Part shown: in pieces, positions 26,809 to 35,490 of the stretch
How the letters are laid out: each line of letters begins with the position of its first letter
How positions within the stretch are numbered: position 1 is the first letter of the stretch
Assembly: GCF_027107535.1 (NCBI RefSeq)
Contig: NZ_CP114283.1
Coordinates: 6,138,001-6,202,000 of the forward strand
DNA from: Streptomyces aurantiacus
GTDB lineage: Bacteria; Actinomycetota; Actinomycetes; Streptomycetales; Streptomycetaceae
Length of the DNA stretch: 64,000 nt
Direction of reading: 5' to 3'
The notes under the pieces: model-generated
Told to the model about the DNA's origin: nothing
What the model saw: the letters and a program-made list of their open reading frames with translations, nothing else
The model's database searches: none
Made by a program: the position numbers and the translations under genes

Positions 26809-27486
26809 CCGGGCGGACCGCCCCGTGATCCGGCGCGCGTGCACAACTTCCGCGCGCGCGGGGACGGCCAGGGCGCCCGCCGGCCGTGCAGCCACTTCTC
26901 CCGAGGCGAGCACCACTGCCTGAGGAGCCGGGGACCGGGGAGAGCGCTCACGGGTGGAGGGGTCCCCCGTGAGTGCCCTCCCCGGACGCGGGTCGCCCGC
27001 GGAACCGTCGGCGGGCCGCCCCTCGTGGTGTCGACCGGGTGGGGTGCGGTGTCCGTACGTACGGCTGCGAGGTGGGTGTGCCGCAGCACCGGGGCCGGCC
27101 GGTCGAGCGTGCGGTCGGGGCGGGTTGGGGCCTGACAGGCAGGCCCGCGTCCCGGCCGGCCCGGGAGGACCGGTGCGAGCACGTTGGCACCGCGCTCCGG
27201 CCGCGTCAACGATCCTTTCCTTTGTCCCGCAGAAATACGACTTACCTGTACGACGGCTGGTTCGGGCGGTGAACGCGGGTCGGCAGGAGGCGTCCGGGCG
27301 CGGTGTGTGATCCCCCTGCAGAATGGAGGGCAGGGAGGACATCGAGGCGGGCGTCCCGACGGAGGGACGGACGTGGCGGGCCGACGGCGGCGGGCGGCCC
27401 CGGTGCCGCCCCCCTCTGCACCCCGGCGCGACGCGCAGAGCCCCATCGAGCCCCACCGAGCCCCATCGAGATCGGATGAACTCCCC
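26809..27486. other. 678-bp region without a convincing gene
   Basis: Several short open frames cross this stretch on both strands but none has a ribosome site, a recognisable domain, or the third-position bias of its neighbours. The only clear structure is the strong hairpin at 26935-26985. The rest (27000-27486) is GC-rich with scattered short repeats such as the GAGCCCC-type runs at 27440-27470 just before the GNAT gene; I see nothing functional beyond a possible promoter for that gene. Confidence 0.6.
26935..26985. terminator. strong hairpin downstream of the metallophore-like operon
   Basis: Arms 26935-26954 and 26966-26985 pair over 20 positions with a single A/C mismatch and one G-U pair, closing an 11-nt loop (26955-26965). 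It stands 126 nt after the last operon gene and is the strongest inverted repeat in this non-coding stretch. No U-tract follows. It marks the probable 3' end of the operon transcript. Confidence 0.75.
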
Positions 27487-27957
27487 ATGGACCTGCGGCC
27501 CTTCGGCACCGGCCACGCGACGACGGTGGCGAGCTGGCCGGCCTCCGCCGCGGAGGTGGTGATGTGGTGCGGGCTGCGGGACTTCCCCGTGGCCGGGCCG
27601 ACGGTCGCGGCGTGGCAGCACGAGCCGGACGTGACGGCCCACGTTCTCGTCGAGGGTGAACAGCTCGTCGGCTACGGGGAGTTGTGGTTCGACGCCGAGG
27701 AGGACGAGGTCGAGCTGGCCCGCATCATCGTGGCGCCCGGGGCCCGCGGGCGGGGTCTGGGGCGCGTACTGGTGCGGGGCCTGCTGGCGGAGGCCCGCCA
27801 CTCCGGCCTCTCGGAGGTGTTCGTCCGGGTGCACCCGGACAACGCCGGCGCTCTGCGCTGTTACCGGGGAGCGGGTTTCGGCCGGGTCGACGCCGAGTCG
27901 GCCGAAGCCTGGAACGCCGGGCAGCCGGTCGACTACGTCTGGCTGCGGCACACCTGA
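27487..27957 (+). CDS. GNAT-family N-acetyltransferase
   Basis: 156 residues. The acetyl-CoA loop is ARIIVAPGARGRGLGRVLVR (R/Q-x-x-G-x-G/A type) preceded by strand GYGELWFDAEEDEVEL, and the C-terminal strand-helix VHPDNAGALRCYRGAGFGRV. Transfers acetyl from acetyl-CoA to an unknown amine. The ATG at 27487 lies in frame at the first conserved residues; an overlapping ATG at 27474 is out of frame. No partner gene is evident. Confidence 0.85.
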   Translation: MDLRPFGTGHATTVASWPASAAEVVMWCGLRDFPVAGPTVAAWQHEPDVTAHVLVEGEQLVGYGELWFDAEEDEVELARIIVAPGARGRGLGRVLVRGLLAEARHSGLSEVFVRVHPDNAGALRCYRGAGFGRVDAESAEAWNAGQPVDYVWLRHT

Positions 27958-28251
27958 GCAGCGGTCCCTGCCGGAAGCACGGGACCGGGACCACGAGAGC
28001 CGCGGCACGGGACCGGCGGCACCCAGGTCCGGGCCACCCGCCCGCCCGTCGGAGCGTTCGCGGGGGCCACGAGGGCACCGCGAGCGCAGGCGAGGTGGCG
28101 GATCCGCCCGCGTACAGGCCAGAACGTTGGTCCGGCCGGGGGATCTCTGACGTGTCATCAGCGATGCGCCGTGTTTCCCGCTTCCGGATGTGAAAGGGAG
28201 TCGGATGCACAACCGATTTGTACGACAATCATTCCGCTCGGAGGATCTCGT

Positions 28252-28863
28252 ATGTCCGCCTCATCGCTCCCCCGTTCCCTCGGCGTCCGCTCCGGCGCCG
28301 CAGCCCTCACCGCGTTCGCCCTCGCGGGCACCGCCCTCCTCGGGGCGCCGGCCGCCTTCGCCGCCCCGGGCGACAACGGCGACGTCAAGATCCACGCGGA
28401 GACGACGTCCCCGACCGACCAGCGCAACGAGCCGAAGGTCTGCAAGTTCTACCTGGCCGCCTTCAACTTCGACGACGTGCAGGGCATCACGTGGACCATC
28501 GAGCCACAGCCCGCGGCCTCTGCCAGCGCCACGCTCAACGGCACCCTCACGCTCCCCATCGGCACGGGCTACACGGACACGCTGGCGCTGCCGGACGGCC
28601 AGTACAAGCTCACCTGGAAGATCATGGGCGGGAACGGGGCGGGCAAGAGCAAGGTGTTCAAGGTCGACTGCAAGCCCACCGCGCCGACCAAGCCGCCCGC
28701 CACGCCGCCGGCGCCCAACGGCGGCGTGCCCGCGGGCGGCGGCGGTCTCGCCGAGGCACCGACCGTGTCGGCCGTCGCGGCCGCCGGAGCCGTGGGCCTG
28801 GTCGGCGTGTCCGGCTTCGTCTACTTCCGGATGCTGCGTCGCCGGCCCGACGGTGCCGCGTAG
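28252..28863 (+). CDS. secreted surface protein with C-terminal membrane anchor, sortase-linked
   Basis: 203 residues. Sec signal peptide (GAAALTAFALAGTALLGAPA, cleavage after AAFA near residue 38), a 100-residue beta-rich ectodomain containing two Cys (CKFYLAAFNF and VDCKP), a Pro-rich stalk, then a hydrophobic helix AVAAAGAVGLVGVSGFVYF and an RRR tail. This is the layout of a sortase substrate, but the expected LPxTG or LAxTG motif reads LAEAPT, so covalent anchoring is doubtful. RBS GGAGG upstream. Overlaps the class F sortase gene by 11 nt, so the pair is functionally linked. Confidence 0.8.
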   Translation: MSASSLPRSLGVRSGAAALTAFALAGTALLGAPAAFAAPGDNGDVKIHAETTSPTDQRNEPKVCKFYLAAFNFDDVQGITWTIEPQPAASASATLNGTLTLPIGTGYTDTLALPDGQYKLTWKIMGGNGAGKSKVFKVDCKPTAPTKPPATPPAPNGGVPAGGGGLAEAPTVSAVAAAGAVGLVGVSGFVYFRMLRRRPDGAA

Positions 28864-29644
28864 GCACGCGCCCAGGCCCTGGTACCGCACGCGCGCCTAC
28901 CGGCTGACGAGAACGGTTGTGCTGGCGTTCTCGCTGGTGGTGGGCGGCATCTGGTGGACAGAGGACGACGGCCGGCCCGCGGGCCCGGTCGCCGCCCCGG
29001 CGGCGGAACCCGGGGACGCGAAGGCGTCCCCGGGCCCGCCCGCCTCCGCGACACCGGAGCCCCGGCGCAACCCCGTCCGTACTCCGCCTCCCGTCCGAAC
29101 ACCACCACCCGCCCGGACACCACCCCCCGTCCGCCGTTCCAGCCCGCCGCCCCGGCCGCCGCAGACGCTCCCCCGGTCCAGGCCGACGGGCCTGCACATC
29201 CCCTATCTCGGCCTGAAGGCCCCGCTCGTCGGACTTCAGCTGGACCGGCGGCGGCAGCTCACCACCCCGCCCGTCGACAAACCCAATCTGGCCGGCTGGT
29301 ACGAGGGCGGGCCCTCGCCCGGGGAGCCGGGCACCGCCGTGATGGTCGGCCATCTGGACACCGCCACCGGGCCCGCCGTCTTCGCCGGCCTGAGTACGCT
29401 GACACCCGGCCGGCTCGTCGAGGCCCGGCGCGCCGACGGCCGTACCGCCGTCTACGCCGTGGACGCCGTCCGCGTGTACGAGAAGGCGCACTTTCCCAGT
29501 CAGGAGGTGTACGGCGCCAGAAAGCGCCCCGAGCTGCGGCTGATCACCTGTGGCGGGACGTACGACCGCAAGACCGGCTACAAGAGCAACGTCGTCGTCT
29601 TCGCGCACCTGACGCAGACGCGGGGGCCCTCGCGCCCCGCCTAG
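28853..29644 (+). CDS. class F sortase
   Basis: 263 residues. A short cytoplasmic Arg-rich start and one membrane helix (VVLAFSLVVGGIWW) precede a Pro-rich linker containing repeats of the type PPPVRT (about residues 75-105) and then the sortase domain. Catalytic residues are visible: His167 in MVGHLDT, Cys233 in LITCGG, and Arg239 in TYDRKTG. Actinobacterial class F enzymes act as transpeptidases or hydrolases on wall-anchored proteins. The GTG start overlaps the end of the putative substrate gene, strongly suggesting that protein as its partner. Confidence 0.9.
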   Translation: MPRRHAPRPWYRTRAYRLTRTVVLAFSLVVGGIWWTEDDGRPAGPVAAPAAEPGDAKASPGPPASATPEPRRNPVRTPPPVRTPPPARTPPPVRRSSPPPRPPQTLPRSRPTGLHIPYLGLKAPLVGLQLDRRRQLTTPPVDKPNLAGWYEGGPSPGEPGTAVMVGHLDTATGPAVFAGLSTLTPGRLVEARRADGRTAVYAVDAVRVYEKAHFPSQEVYGARKRPELRLITCGGTYDRKTGYKSNVVVFAHLTQTRGPSRPA

Positions 29645-29666
29645 AAGTCCGTGCCAGACTCCTGCG

Positions 29667-30551
29667 GTGACCTCAGCGACGATCGACGCGACGGCATCGG
29701 GGAGTTGGCGGCTCGGGGACCTGACGGTCAACCGGCTCGGCTTCGGAACCATGCGGCTGACCGGAAGCGGCACCTTCCACCGGGGCACGCCGAGCGACCG
29801 CGACCGGTCGCTCGGCGTGCTCAGGCGTGCGAGGGAACTGGGCGTCAACCACATCGACACCGCGGCCTTCTACTTCTCGTCCCTGCGCTCCGCCAACGAA
29901 CTGGTCAACTCGGCGCTGGCCCCCTACCCGGACGACCTGGTCATCGTCACCAAGGTGGGCCCGGGACGCGACCCGTCCGGCGAGTGGCTCCCCGCGGCCA
30001 GGCCGGAGCAGTTGCGCGGCCAGGTGGAGGAGAACCTGCGCCAGCTCGGCCGGGACCACCTCGACGTCGTCAACTACCGGACACACGGCCGCCATTCGGT
30101 CGCCGAACACTTCGGCGCGCTGGCCGAACTGCGCGCGGCCGGACTCGTCCGCCACCTCGGCCTGTCCGACGTCGGCCCCGAGCAGCTCGCCGAGGCGCGG
30201 GCCATCGCACCCGTCGTCTGCGTGCAGAACCGGTACGCCCTGGGCACCCGCACCACCGAGGACGACGACGTCCTGCGGATCTGCGGTGAACTGGGCATCG
30301 CCTTCGTCCCGTTCTTCGCCATCGCCGGCGAAGGCGGAGCCAGGGGGGCGGTGGACACGGCCGACTCCGGGGTCCGTGCCGTCGCCCGCGCGCACGGGGC
30401 GACGCCCGCGCAGATCCGGCTCGCGTGGACGCTGCACCGTGGGCCGCACGTCCTGGCGATCCCGGGTACCGGCGATCCGGACCACCTCGTCGAGAACGTG
30501 GCCGCGGGTGCGATCCGTCTGTCGGACGACGAAGTCGCCCGGCTCGTCTGA
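29667..30551 (+). CDS. aldo/keto reductase
   Basis: 294 residues, TIM-barrel AKR. Start VNRLGFGTMRLTG, catalytic Asp and Tyr region HIDTAAFYFSSLRSANELV (the usual Tyr position reads FYF), Lys in LVIVTKVGPG, His-equivalent in VNYRTHGRHS, and the cofactor loop HVLAIPGTGDPDHLVENVAA. NADPH-dependent carbonyl reduction of an unknown substrate. It resembles the AKR19/YajO group that acts on small aldehydes. GTG 29667 lies 22 nt after the sortase gene but the functions look unrelated. Confidence 0.88.
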   Translation: MTSATIDATASGSWRLGDLTVNRLGFGTMRLTGSGTFHRGTPSDRDRSLGVLRRARELGVNHIDTAAFYFSSLRSANELVNSALAPYPDDLVIVTKVGPGRDPSGEWLPAARPEQLRGQVEENLRQLGRDHLDVVNYRTHGRHSVAEHFGALAELRAAGLVRHLGLSDVGPEQLAEARAIAPVVCVQNRYALGTRTTEDDDVLRICGELGIAFVPFFAIAGEGGARGAVDTADSGVRAVARAHGATPAQIRLAWTLHRGPHVLAIPGTGDPDHLVENVAAGAIRLSDDEVARLV

Positions 30552-30569
30552 CGGCGGGGCGGATCCGGC

Positions 30570-31103
30570 ATGGGAGACAGCACTCTGTGGGTGGCCGCGC
30601 TGACGGCCGCGACCGCGGTCCTCGCGAGCTGGGTGACCAGCCACGGCACCGCCCGGGCGGCACGCATCCAGGCGGACGCGGCCGCCGCGACCGTGCAGGC
30701 GGACCGCCTCCGGGCTGCCCGGCGCGCGGCGTACGTCGACCTCATCGAGCAGGCCCAGCGCATGGGGGACCTGTACTGGAAGGTGACCGACGCACACGAG
30801 ATCGGTGACGCCGACGAGCGTCTGGAGACGCTGCGGGAGCTGCGGATACGCCTTCGGGGCGAGTACGCCGTGCTGCGCCAACGGGTCTGGGTGGCTGATC
30901 TGGAGGGCCCGCCGGAGGTCGCCTCGGCCGCGGACCGGCTGCGCCGCGCCACCGGTGACAACTACCGCGCGCTCGGTGCGATGATCGCCGGTGAGGAGGG
31001 CGCGGGCCTGCGGTTCAAGGACTGCTACGCCCCCTTCTGGGAGTCGGTCGTGCAGTTCGTCGGCGTCGCCCGCACCGCCCTGCACGGCACACGTGCCCCG
31101 TAG
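30570..31103 (+). CDS. hypothetical membrane-anchored protein (177 aa)
   Basis: A short N-terminal hydrophobic stretch (LWVAALTAATAVLASWVTS) is followed by a long amphipathic, Ala/Arg/Glu-rich helical region that looks like coiled coil (residues 25-95). This is a common layout in Streptomyces for small proteins of unknown function. It begins 18 nt after the aldo/keto reductase stop, so the two may be co-transcribed. I do not recognise a family. Confidence 0.65.
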   Translation: MGDSTLWVAALTAATAVLASWVTSHGTARAARIQADAAAATVQADRLRAARRAAYVDLIEQAQRMGDLYWKVTDAHEIGDADERLETLRELRIRLRGEYAVLRQRVWVADLEGPPEVASAADRLRRATGDNYRALGAMIAGEEGAGLRFKDCYAPFWESVVQFVGVARTALHGTRAP

Positions 31104-31353
31104 TGCCGTGACAGGCACCGCTCGTGTCCTCGGGACGCCCGGCACGGTCATCGGTCGCGCCGGTGCACCGAGGCCACGGCGACGACGGCCGCGACCGGGG
31201 GCGTGCCGGCCCCACAGGACGGCCTGGGCCGGACCGAACGAGACTGCCGAGACAGCCAGCCCGAACACGTCGTGACGACCGGCACCACGCACACCTTCGC
31301 CACCGTCACCGAACGGCGGGCCGGTACGGCGGCGAACGGGGTGTGGCTCGTCA

Positions 31354-32376
31354 TCATGGCGTACGCGTCGGGGCCGGTGGCGTCGGGTCGTCGAGGGACC
31401 TGAGCCAGGTGGTCAGGAGCCGGTTCACCTCGTCGGGGCGCTCCTGCTGGACCCAGTGGCCGCAGCCCTCGACGAGGTGCGAGGAGACCAGGCCGGGGAG
31501 GGTGCTGGGGAACGCCTCGATCGCGTCGGCCAACCACGTGATGGAGGTGTCGAGTTCACCGGCGACGAAGAGGGACGGCTGGGTGACGGGGGCGCCGTCC
31601 CAGTCTGCGAGATCCTCCCAGTCGCGGTCGATGTTGCGGTAGCGGTTGAGCGCTCCGGTGAGTCCGGTCCGCTCGAACTCGGCTGCGCAGTAGTCGAGTT
31701 GCTCATCCGTCAGCCAGGTCGGGCGGTCCTTCACGAAGCGGTCGGAGAGCCTGCCGCCCTTCGGGACGAAGAAGACCGAGCCGTCGCCCGACGCCGGCAT
31801 CGTGTCGCCGGCCAGCGTGGCGTAGAAGCCGGCCAGCCATCCGCGTACGTCCTGCTCGATCTCCGCCTCCGCACGGCCCGGCTCCTGGAAGTGGCTGACG
31901 TAGAACTCCTCGTCCCCGCCGATCATGGCGAAGGCGTCGGTCGGCCGCAGGGCGCCCCGCGGCGCGTACGGCACTCCGAGCAGCCCCACGGCGGAGAAGA
32001 CGTCGGGCCTGAGCAGGGCGGAGTCGGCGGCGATCGTCGAGCCCCAGTCGTGGCCGACGATCACGGCGGTCTCCTCGCCGAGCGCCCGGACGACCGCCAC
32101 GTTGTCCTCGACATGGGCCCCGATCCGGTACGCCTCCACGGCGTCGGGGGACGAGGAGCGGCCGTATCCGCGTACGTCGATCGCGACCGCGCGGTAGCCC
32201 GCCCCGGCGAGGGCGGGGAGCTGGTGGCGCCAGGAGTGCCAGAGCTCGGGAAAGCCGTGGACCAGCAGGACCAGTGGGCCGGCGCCCTGCTCGACCAGGT
32301 GGATGCGACCGCCGGGAACGTCCACCGTTCGATGCTGGGCGTCCGCCGGTGTGAACGGACTGACGGCCTGCTGCAT
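31354..32376 (-). CDS. alpha/beta hydrolase, epoxide-hydrolase type
   Basis: 340 residues. HGFPELWHSWRHQLP (oxyanion region), nucleophilic elbow VIVGHDWGSTIAAD with Asp as the nucleophile, two lid Tyr-containing helices, and the catalytic His in EGCGHWVQQERP. Asp at the elbow together with HGFPE is typical of soluble epoxide hydrolases (also haloalkane dehalogenase relatives). Strong RBS GAGGAGG before ATG 32376. Converges on the upstream gene; transcribed away from the S1 protease. Confidence 0.9.
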   Translation of the reverse strand: MQQAVSPFTPADAQHRTVDVPGGRIHLVEQGAGPLVLLVHGFPELWHSWRHQLPALAGAGYRAVAIDVRGYGRSSSPDAVEAYRIGAHVEDNVAVVRALGEETAVIVGHDWGSTIAADSALLRPDVFSAVGLLGVPYAPRGALRPTDAFAMIGGDEEFYVSHFQEPGRAEAEIEQDVRGWLAGFYATLAGDTMPASGDGSVFFVPKGGRLSDRFVKDRPTWLTDEQLDYCAAEFERTGLTGALNRYRNIDRDWEDLADWDGAPVTQPSLFVAGELDTSITWLADAIEAFPSTLPGLVSSHLVEGCGHWVQQERPDEVNRLLTTWLRSLDDPTPPAPTRTP

Positions 32377-32652
32377 ACGTCCTCCTCGGCGTGGGGTGTG
32401 CTCCTGCCGATCATCGGTGCGCCCGCGCGGAGGTGCGAGGGGCGTTGCCGTTTCGGCAAATGCGCGCCGAGGGGGACGGGCACCGCCGTGGACGCGGCCC
32501 GCTCAGGAAGGTCGCCTTCGGAAGTGCGACCGAACAGCCGGGCCGCTCGGTGAACCGGAGCGCGCGACGGCACGTACTGAAGGAGGGCGTTCACCTCGCG
32601 GGAGCGCCCGCAGAGGTGACGCTGTGTCAGGACAGTCGCACGGGAGCCGTGG

Positions 32653-34050
32653 ATGAGGCATGCACGACGTAATGTTCAGCGAATCGCACGGTTCGCCGCC
32701 ATCGGCGGGCTGGCCTGCGGAGGGCTGATGGTCTCGCAGGCCATGGCGAGCGAGACGTCGGGCGATCCGAAGACCCCGAACGCCCAGACCCGGGCCGCCG
32801 AGACGGGCCGGGACCTGGTCGCCGAACTGGGCACATCACGTACGGCGGGGGCCTGGATCGACGCCGAGGGGCGGCCGGTGGTCGCGGTGACGGACGAGAA
32901 GGCCGCGGCCGACGTGCGTGGTGCGGGCGCCGTCGCCAAGGTCGTCCGCTACACCATGCAGGACCTCAAGTCCGCCACCGAGACGCTGAAGGACGCTCCC
33001 AAGGTGGCCGGTACCTCCTGGGCGATGGACTACTCGGCCAACCAGGTGGTGGTGCGCGCCGACAGCACCGTCTCCGCGGCCGAGTGGGCGCGGATGACCG
33101 CCGTAGCCGAGGGCATCGGCAAGTCCGTGCGCATGGAGCGGACGGAGGGCACGTTCACCCCGCGGCTCAACGGCGCCGACTCGCTCTTCGCGGGCTCGGG
33201 ACGCTGCTCCGCGGGTTTCAACGTGACGAACGGACAGAGCAACTTCATCCTCACGGCCGGCCACTGCGGCCCCGTGGGCACGACGTGGTTCTCGGACCAG
33301 CAGGGAAGCAACCTGGTCGGGTCTACCGTCTCCGGCTCGTTCCCCGGCGGTGACTTCTCGCTCGTGGCGTACAGCCCCGGCACCACCCTCGAAGGCGCCG
33401 ACATCGTGGCCGTCGGCAACGGCCAGGGCGTACGGATCACGGGGGCGGCCGATCCGGCCGTCGGCCAGAAGGTCTTCCGCAGCGGCAGCACGACCGGCCT
33501 CCAGTCCGGCGAGGTGACCGGATTAAACGCCACGGTGAACTACCCGCAGGGCACCGTCACCGGGCTCATCGAGACCACGGTGTGCGCCGAACCGGGCGAC
33601 AGCGGCGGTCCGATGTTCGCCGACGGAGTGGCCCTGGGTGTCACCTCCGGCGGCAGCGGGGACTGCCAGGCCGGCGGTACGACGTTCTTCCAGCCGGTGA
33701 CCAAGGCACTGGACTCGCTCGGGGTGAAGCTGGCGAGCGATCCCGGAGCGGCCGGTCAGGCGGCGCCCCCGTCCGGAAGCACCGGTGACGCGGGCGCGGC
33801 GGTGCCTCCTGGCACCGCGTCCACCGCCCCCGGAGCTGCCCTGCCGGGGGCCATGGGACCGGTGGAAACGGTTCCCGAGGGCCAGACCGACAGCACGGTC
33901 TCGGCGCTGGAACGGCTCGGCGAGTACAGGAACCTCGGGCCCGGACTGTTCGTCATCGCCGGCAGCCTGCTCGCGCTGGTGGCGTTGCGGATCCGTTCGG
34001 AGCGGGGTCGCAAGCGCTACCGCAGCCAGTACTCGCAGAGCTGGGGCTGA
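32653..34050 (+). CDS. secreted S1 (chymotrypsin-fold) serine protease with C-terminal membrane anchor
   Basis: 465 residues. Signal-like N-terminus (IARFAAIGGLACGGLMVSQA), a 130-residue propeptide as in alpha-lytic/streptogrisin-type enzymes, then the catalytic triad: His204 (TAGHCG), Asp234 (GGDFSLV) and Ser317 (EPGDSGGP) with the paired Cys. After the protease domain comes a Pro/Gly/Ala linker, then LFVIAGSLLALVALRI and a basic tail, predicting that the enzyme stays attached to the outer face of the membrane. Most Streptomyces S1 peptidases are released, so this tail is unusual. Confidence 0.87.
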   Translation: MRHARRNVQRIARFAAIGGLACGGLMVSQAMASETSGDPKTPNAQTRAAETGRDLVAELGTSRTAGAWIDAEGRPVVAVTDEKAAADVRGAGAVAKVVRYTMQDLKSATETLKDAPKVAGTSWAMDYSANQVVVRADSTVSAAEWARMTAVAEGIGKSVRMERTEGTFTPRLNGADSLFAGSGRCSAGFNVTNGQSNFILTAGHCGPVGTTWFSDQQGSNLVGSTVSGSFPGGDFSLVAYSPGTTLEGADIVAVGNGQGVRITGAADPAVGQKVFRSGSTTGLQSGEVTGLNATVNYPQGTVTGLIETTVCAEPGDSGGPMFADGVALGVTSGGSGDCQAGGTTFFQPVTKALDSLGVKLASDPGAAGQAAPPSGSTGDAGAAVPPGTASTAPGAALPGAMGPVETVPEGQTDSTVSALERLGEYRNLGPGLFVIAGSLLALVALRIRSERGRKRYRSQYSQSWG

Positions 34051-34221
34051 CCGGGGCGCGTCAGCCGATCAGCGACAGCCGGTGGCCGGCACCCCTGCAA
34101 CGACCGGTACCGGCCGTTGCCTTCCGTCGTGGCGGCGTCGGCGGGCCATGGAATCCGGGCGTCGACGTCACCCGTGTGACGGCCCGCGGCCGGTGAGCGG
34201 CTCGGGCGGTTTACTGGAGGC

Positions 34222-35430
34222 ATGACGAGTCCCAGCCACCACACCGGTCAGGTCCCCGCCGACGCGGCAGCCGACGAAGACCGTGCCCCCGTCGTCGTCG
34301 GCACCCCGGGTTCCTTCGCCCGCGGCGTGCTGGACGAACGGCACCCGGCCCTCATCGAGCGGGTGCGGCGGGCCACCCCGTACCCACCCGGGCAGCGGCG
34401 CGCCCTGGACGCCCTCCTCGACGAGATCACCAAGGGGGCCGTCGAGCGGCTCGACGCGGACGAACCCGGCGCGGAGCACTGGCAGGACGAGCCGTACTAC
34501 GGACAGAGCTGGGCCGACGTCCCGTTCCTCTGGGCGGAGAGCTTCTTCTACCGCAAACTCCTCGCGGCCCTGGGCCACTTCGCCCCGGGCCCCTGGCAGG
34601 GCATCGACCCCTTCGCCCCTTTCAAGAACGCCGAACTGGCGGGCTCCGCCGTCGACGACGAACTGTCCGCGCTCGACCGACTCCCCGGGCTCCCGCCAAA
34701 GGAGCGGGACCGGACGCTCCTGCTGTCCTCCCTCTGGGGCAACCGTGCCGACCTCGGCTTCCGACTGTCCGCGGGCGCGGCCGGGCTGGCGGACCGGGTG
34801 CAGGGACTCGTCGTCGACGACTCGGAGGCACTGTGGGAGGTCCTCTCGGCCGCGGCCGCGGGCAGGGTCTGCCTCGTCGCCGACAACGCCGGCCCCGAAC
34901 TGCTCCCCGACCTCGTCCTCGCCGATCACCTGCTCACCACCGGGCGGGCAGCCTCCGTCGTCCTGCACCTCAAGCCGTACCCGTACTACGTATCCGACGC
35001 CACCACCGCCGACACCCTCGCCTGCCTCGACCGTCTGGCCGAGGCGCCCGGCCGTGCCGCGGAGGTGGGCGGACGCCTGCGTCAGGCCGTGGGCGACGGG
35101 CAGCTCGTTCTGCGTGCTCACCCGTTCTCCTGTGCGCCGCACCCCTACGACCGGATGCCCGACGACCTCCGGGAGGACTTCGCGTCCGCCACACTCACCG
35201 TCATGAAGGGCGACCTCAACTACCGCCGCCTGGTGGGCGACCGGCACTGGCCGGCCACCACGCCGTTCGGCGAGGCCACCGCGTACTTCCCCGGCCCGGT
35301 GGCGGCGCTGCGGACGCTCAAGTCGGACGTGGTGACCGGCCTGGCACCCCGGACGGTCGAGGAGCTGGACGCGGGCGCGCAGGCCTGGCGCACGAGCGGG
35401 ACCCATGCCCTGATCCAGGTCGAAGCCTGA
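34222..35430 (+). CDS. DUF89/ARMT1-family damage-control phosphatase
   Basis: 402 residues. Family features: an N-terminal helical part with WADVPFLWAESFFYRKLLAA, the Asn/Asp metal site in CLVADNAGPELLPDLVLAD, a second motif VVLHLKPYPYYVSD, and TVMKGDLNYRRLVGDRHW near the C-terminus. Such proteins are Mn/Ni-dependent phosphatases that remove damaged phosphometabolites (fructose-1-phosphate-type sugar phosphates and others). ATG 34222 has a GGAGG site. A hairpin separates it from the convergent MFS gene. Confidence 0.88.
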   Translation: MTSPSHHTGQVPADAAADEDRAPVVVGTPGSFARGVLDERHPALIERVRRATPYPPGQRRALDALLDEITKGAVERLDADEPGAEHWQDEPYYGQSWADVPFLWAESFFYRKLLAALGHFAPGPWQGIDPFAPFKNAELAGSAVDDELSALDRLPGLPPKERDRTLLLSSLWGNRADLGFRLSAGAAGLADRVQGLVVDDSEALWEVLSAAAAGRVCLVADNAGPELLPDLVLADHLLTTGRAASVVLHLKPYPYYVSDATTADTLACLDRLAEAPGRAAEVGGRLRQAVGDGQLVLRAHPFSCAPHPYDRMPDDLREDFASATLTVMKGDLNYRRLVGDRHWPATTPFGEATAYFPGPVAALRTLKSDVVTGLAPRTVEELDAGAQAWRTSGTHALIQVEA

Positions 35431-35439
35431 CCGTTCCGT

Positions 35440-35482
35440 CGGTGAGGAGATCCGGCGCGGCCGGCCGTCGCGTTCCTCACCG
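35440..35482. terminator. hairpin between convergent genes
   Basis: CGGTGAGGA (35440-35448) and TCCTCACCG (35474-35482) are perfect complements. The 25-nt loop itself contains GGCCGGCC-type self-complementary sequence, so a larger structure can form. It sits in the 60-nt gap between the DUF89 gene and the convergent MFS gene and can serve both. Confidence 0.65.
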
Positions 35483-35490
35483 GGTCCGCT

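Noticed and set aside
26839..27135. 98-codon plus-strand frame in the gap after the metallophore-like operon
   Set aside because: Crosses the strong hairpin and has no ribosome site or domain.
29080..29160. PPPVRT-type tandem repeat in the sortase gene
   Set aside because: A low-complexity Pro-rich linker is normal for class F sortases and needs no separate feature.
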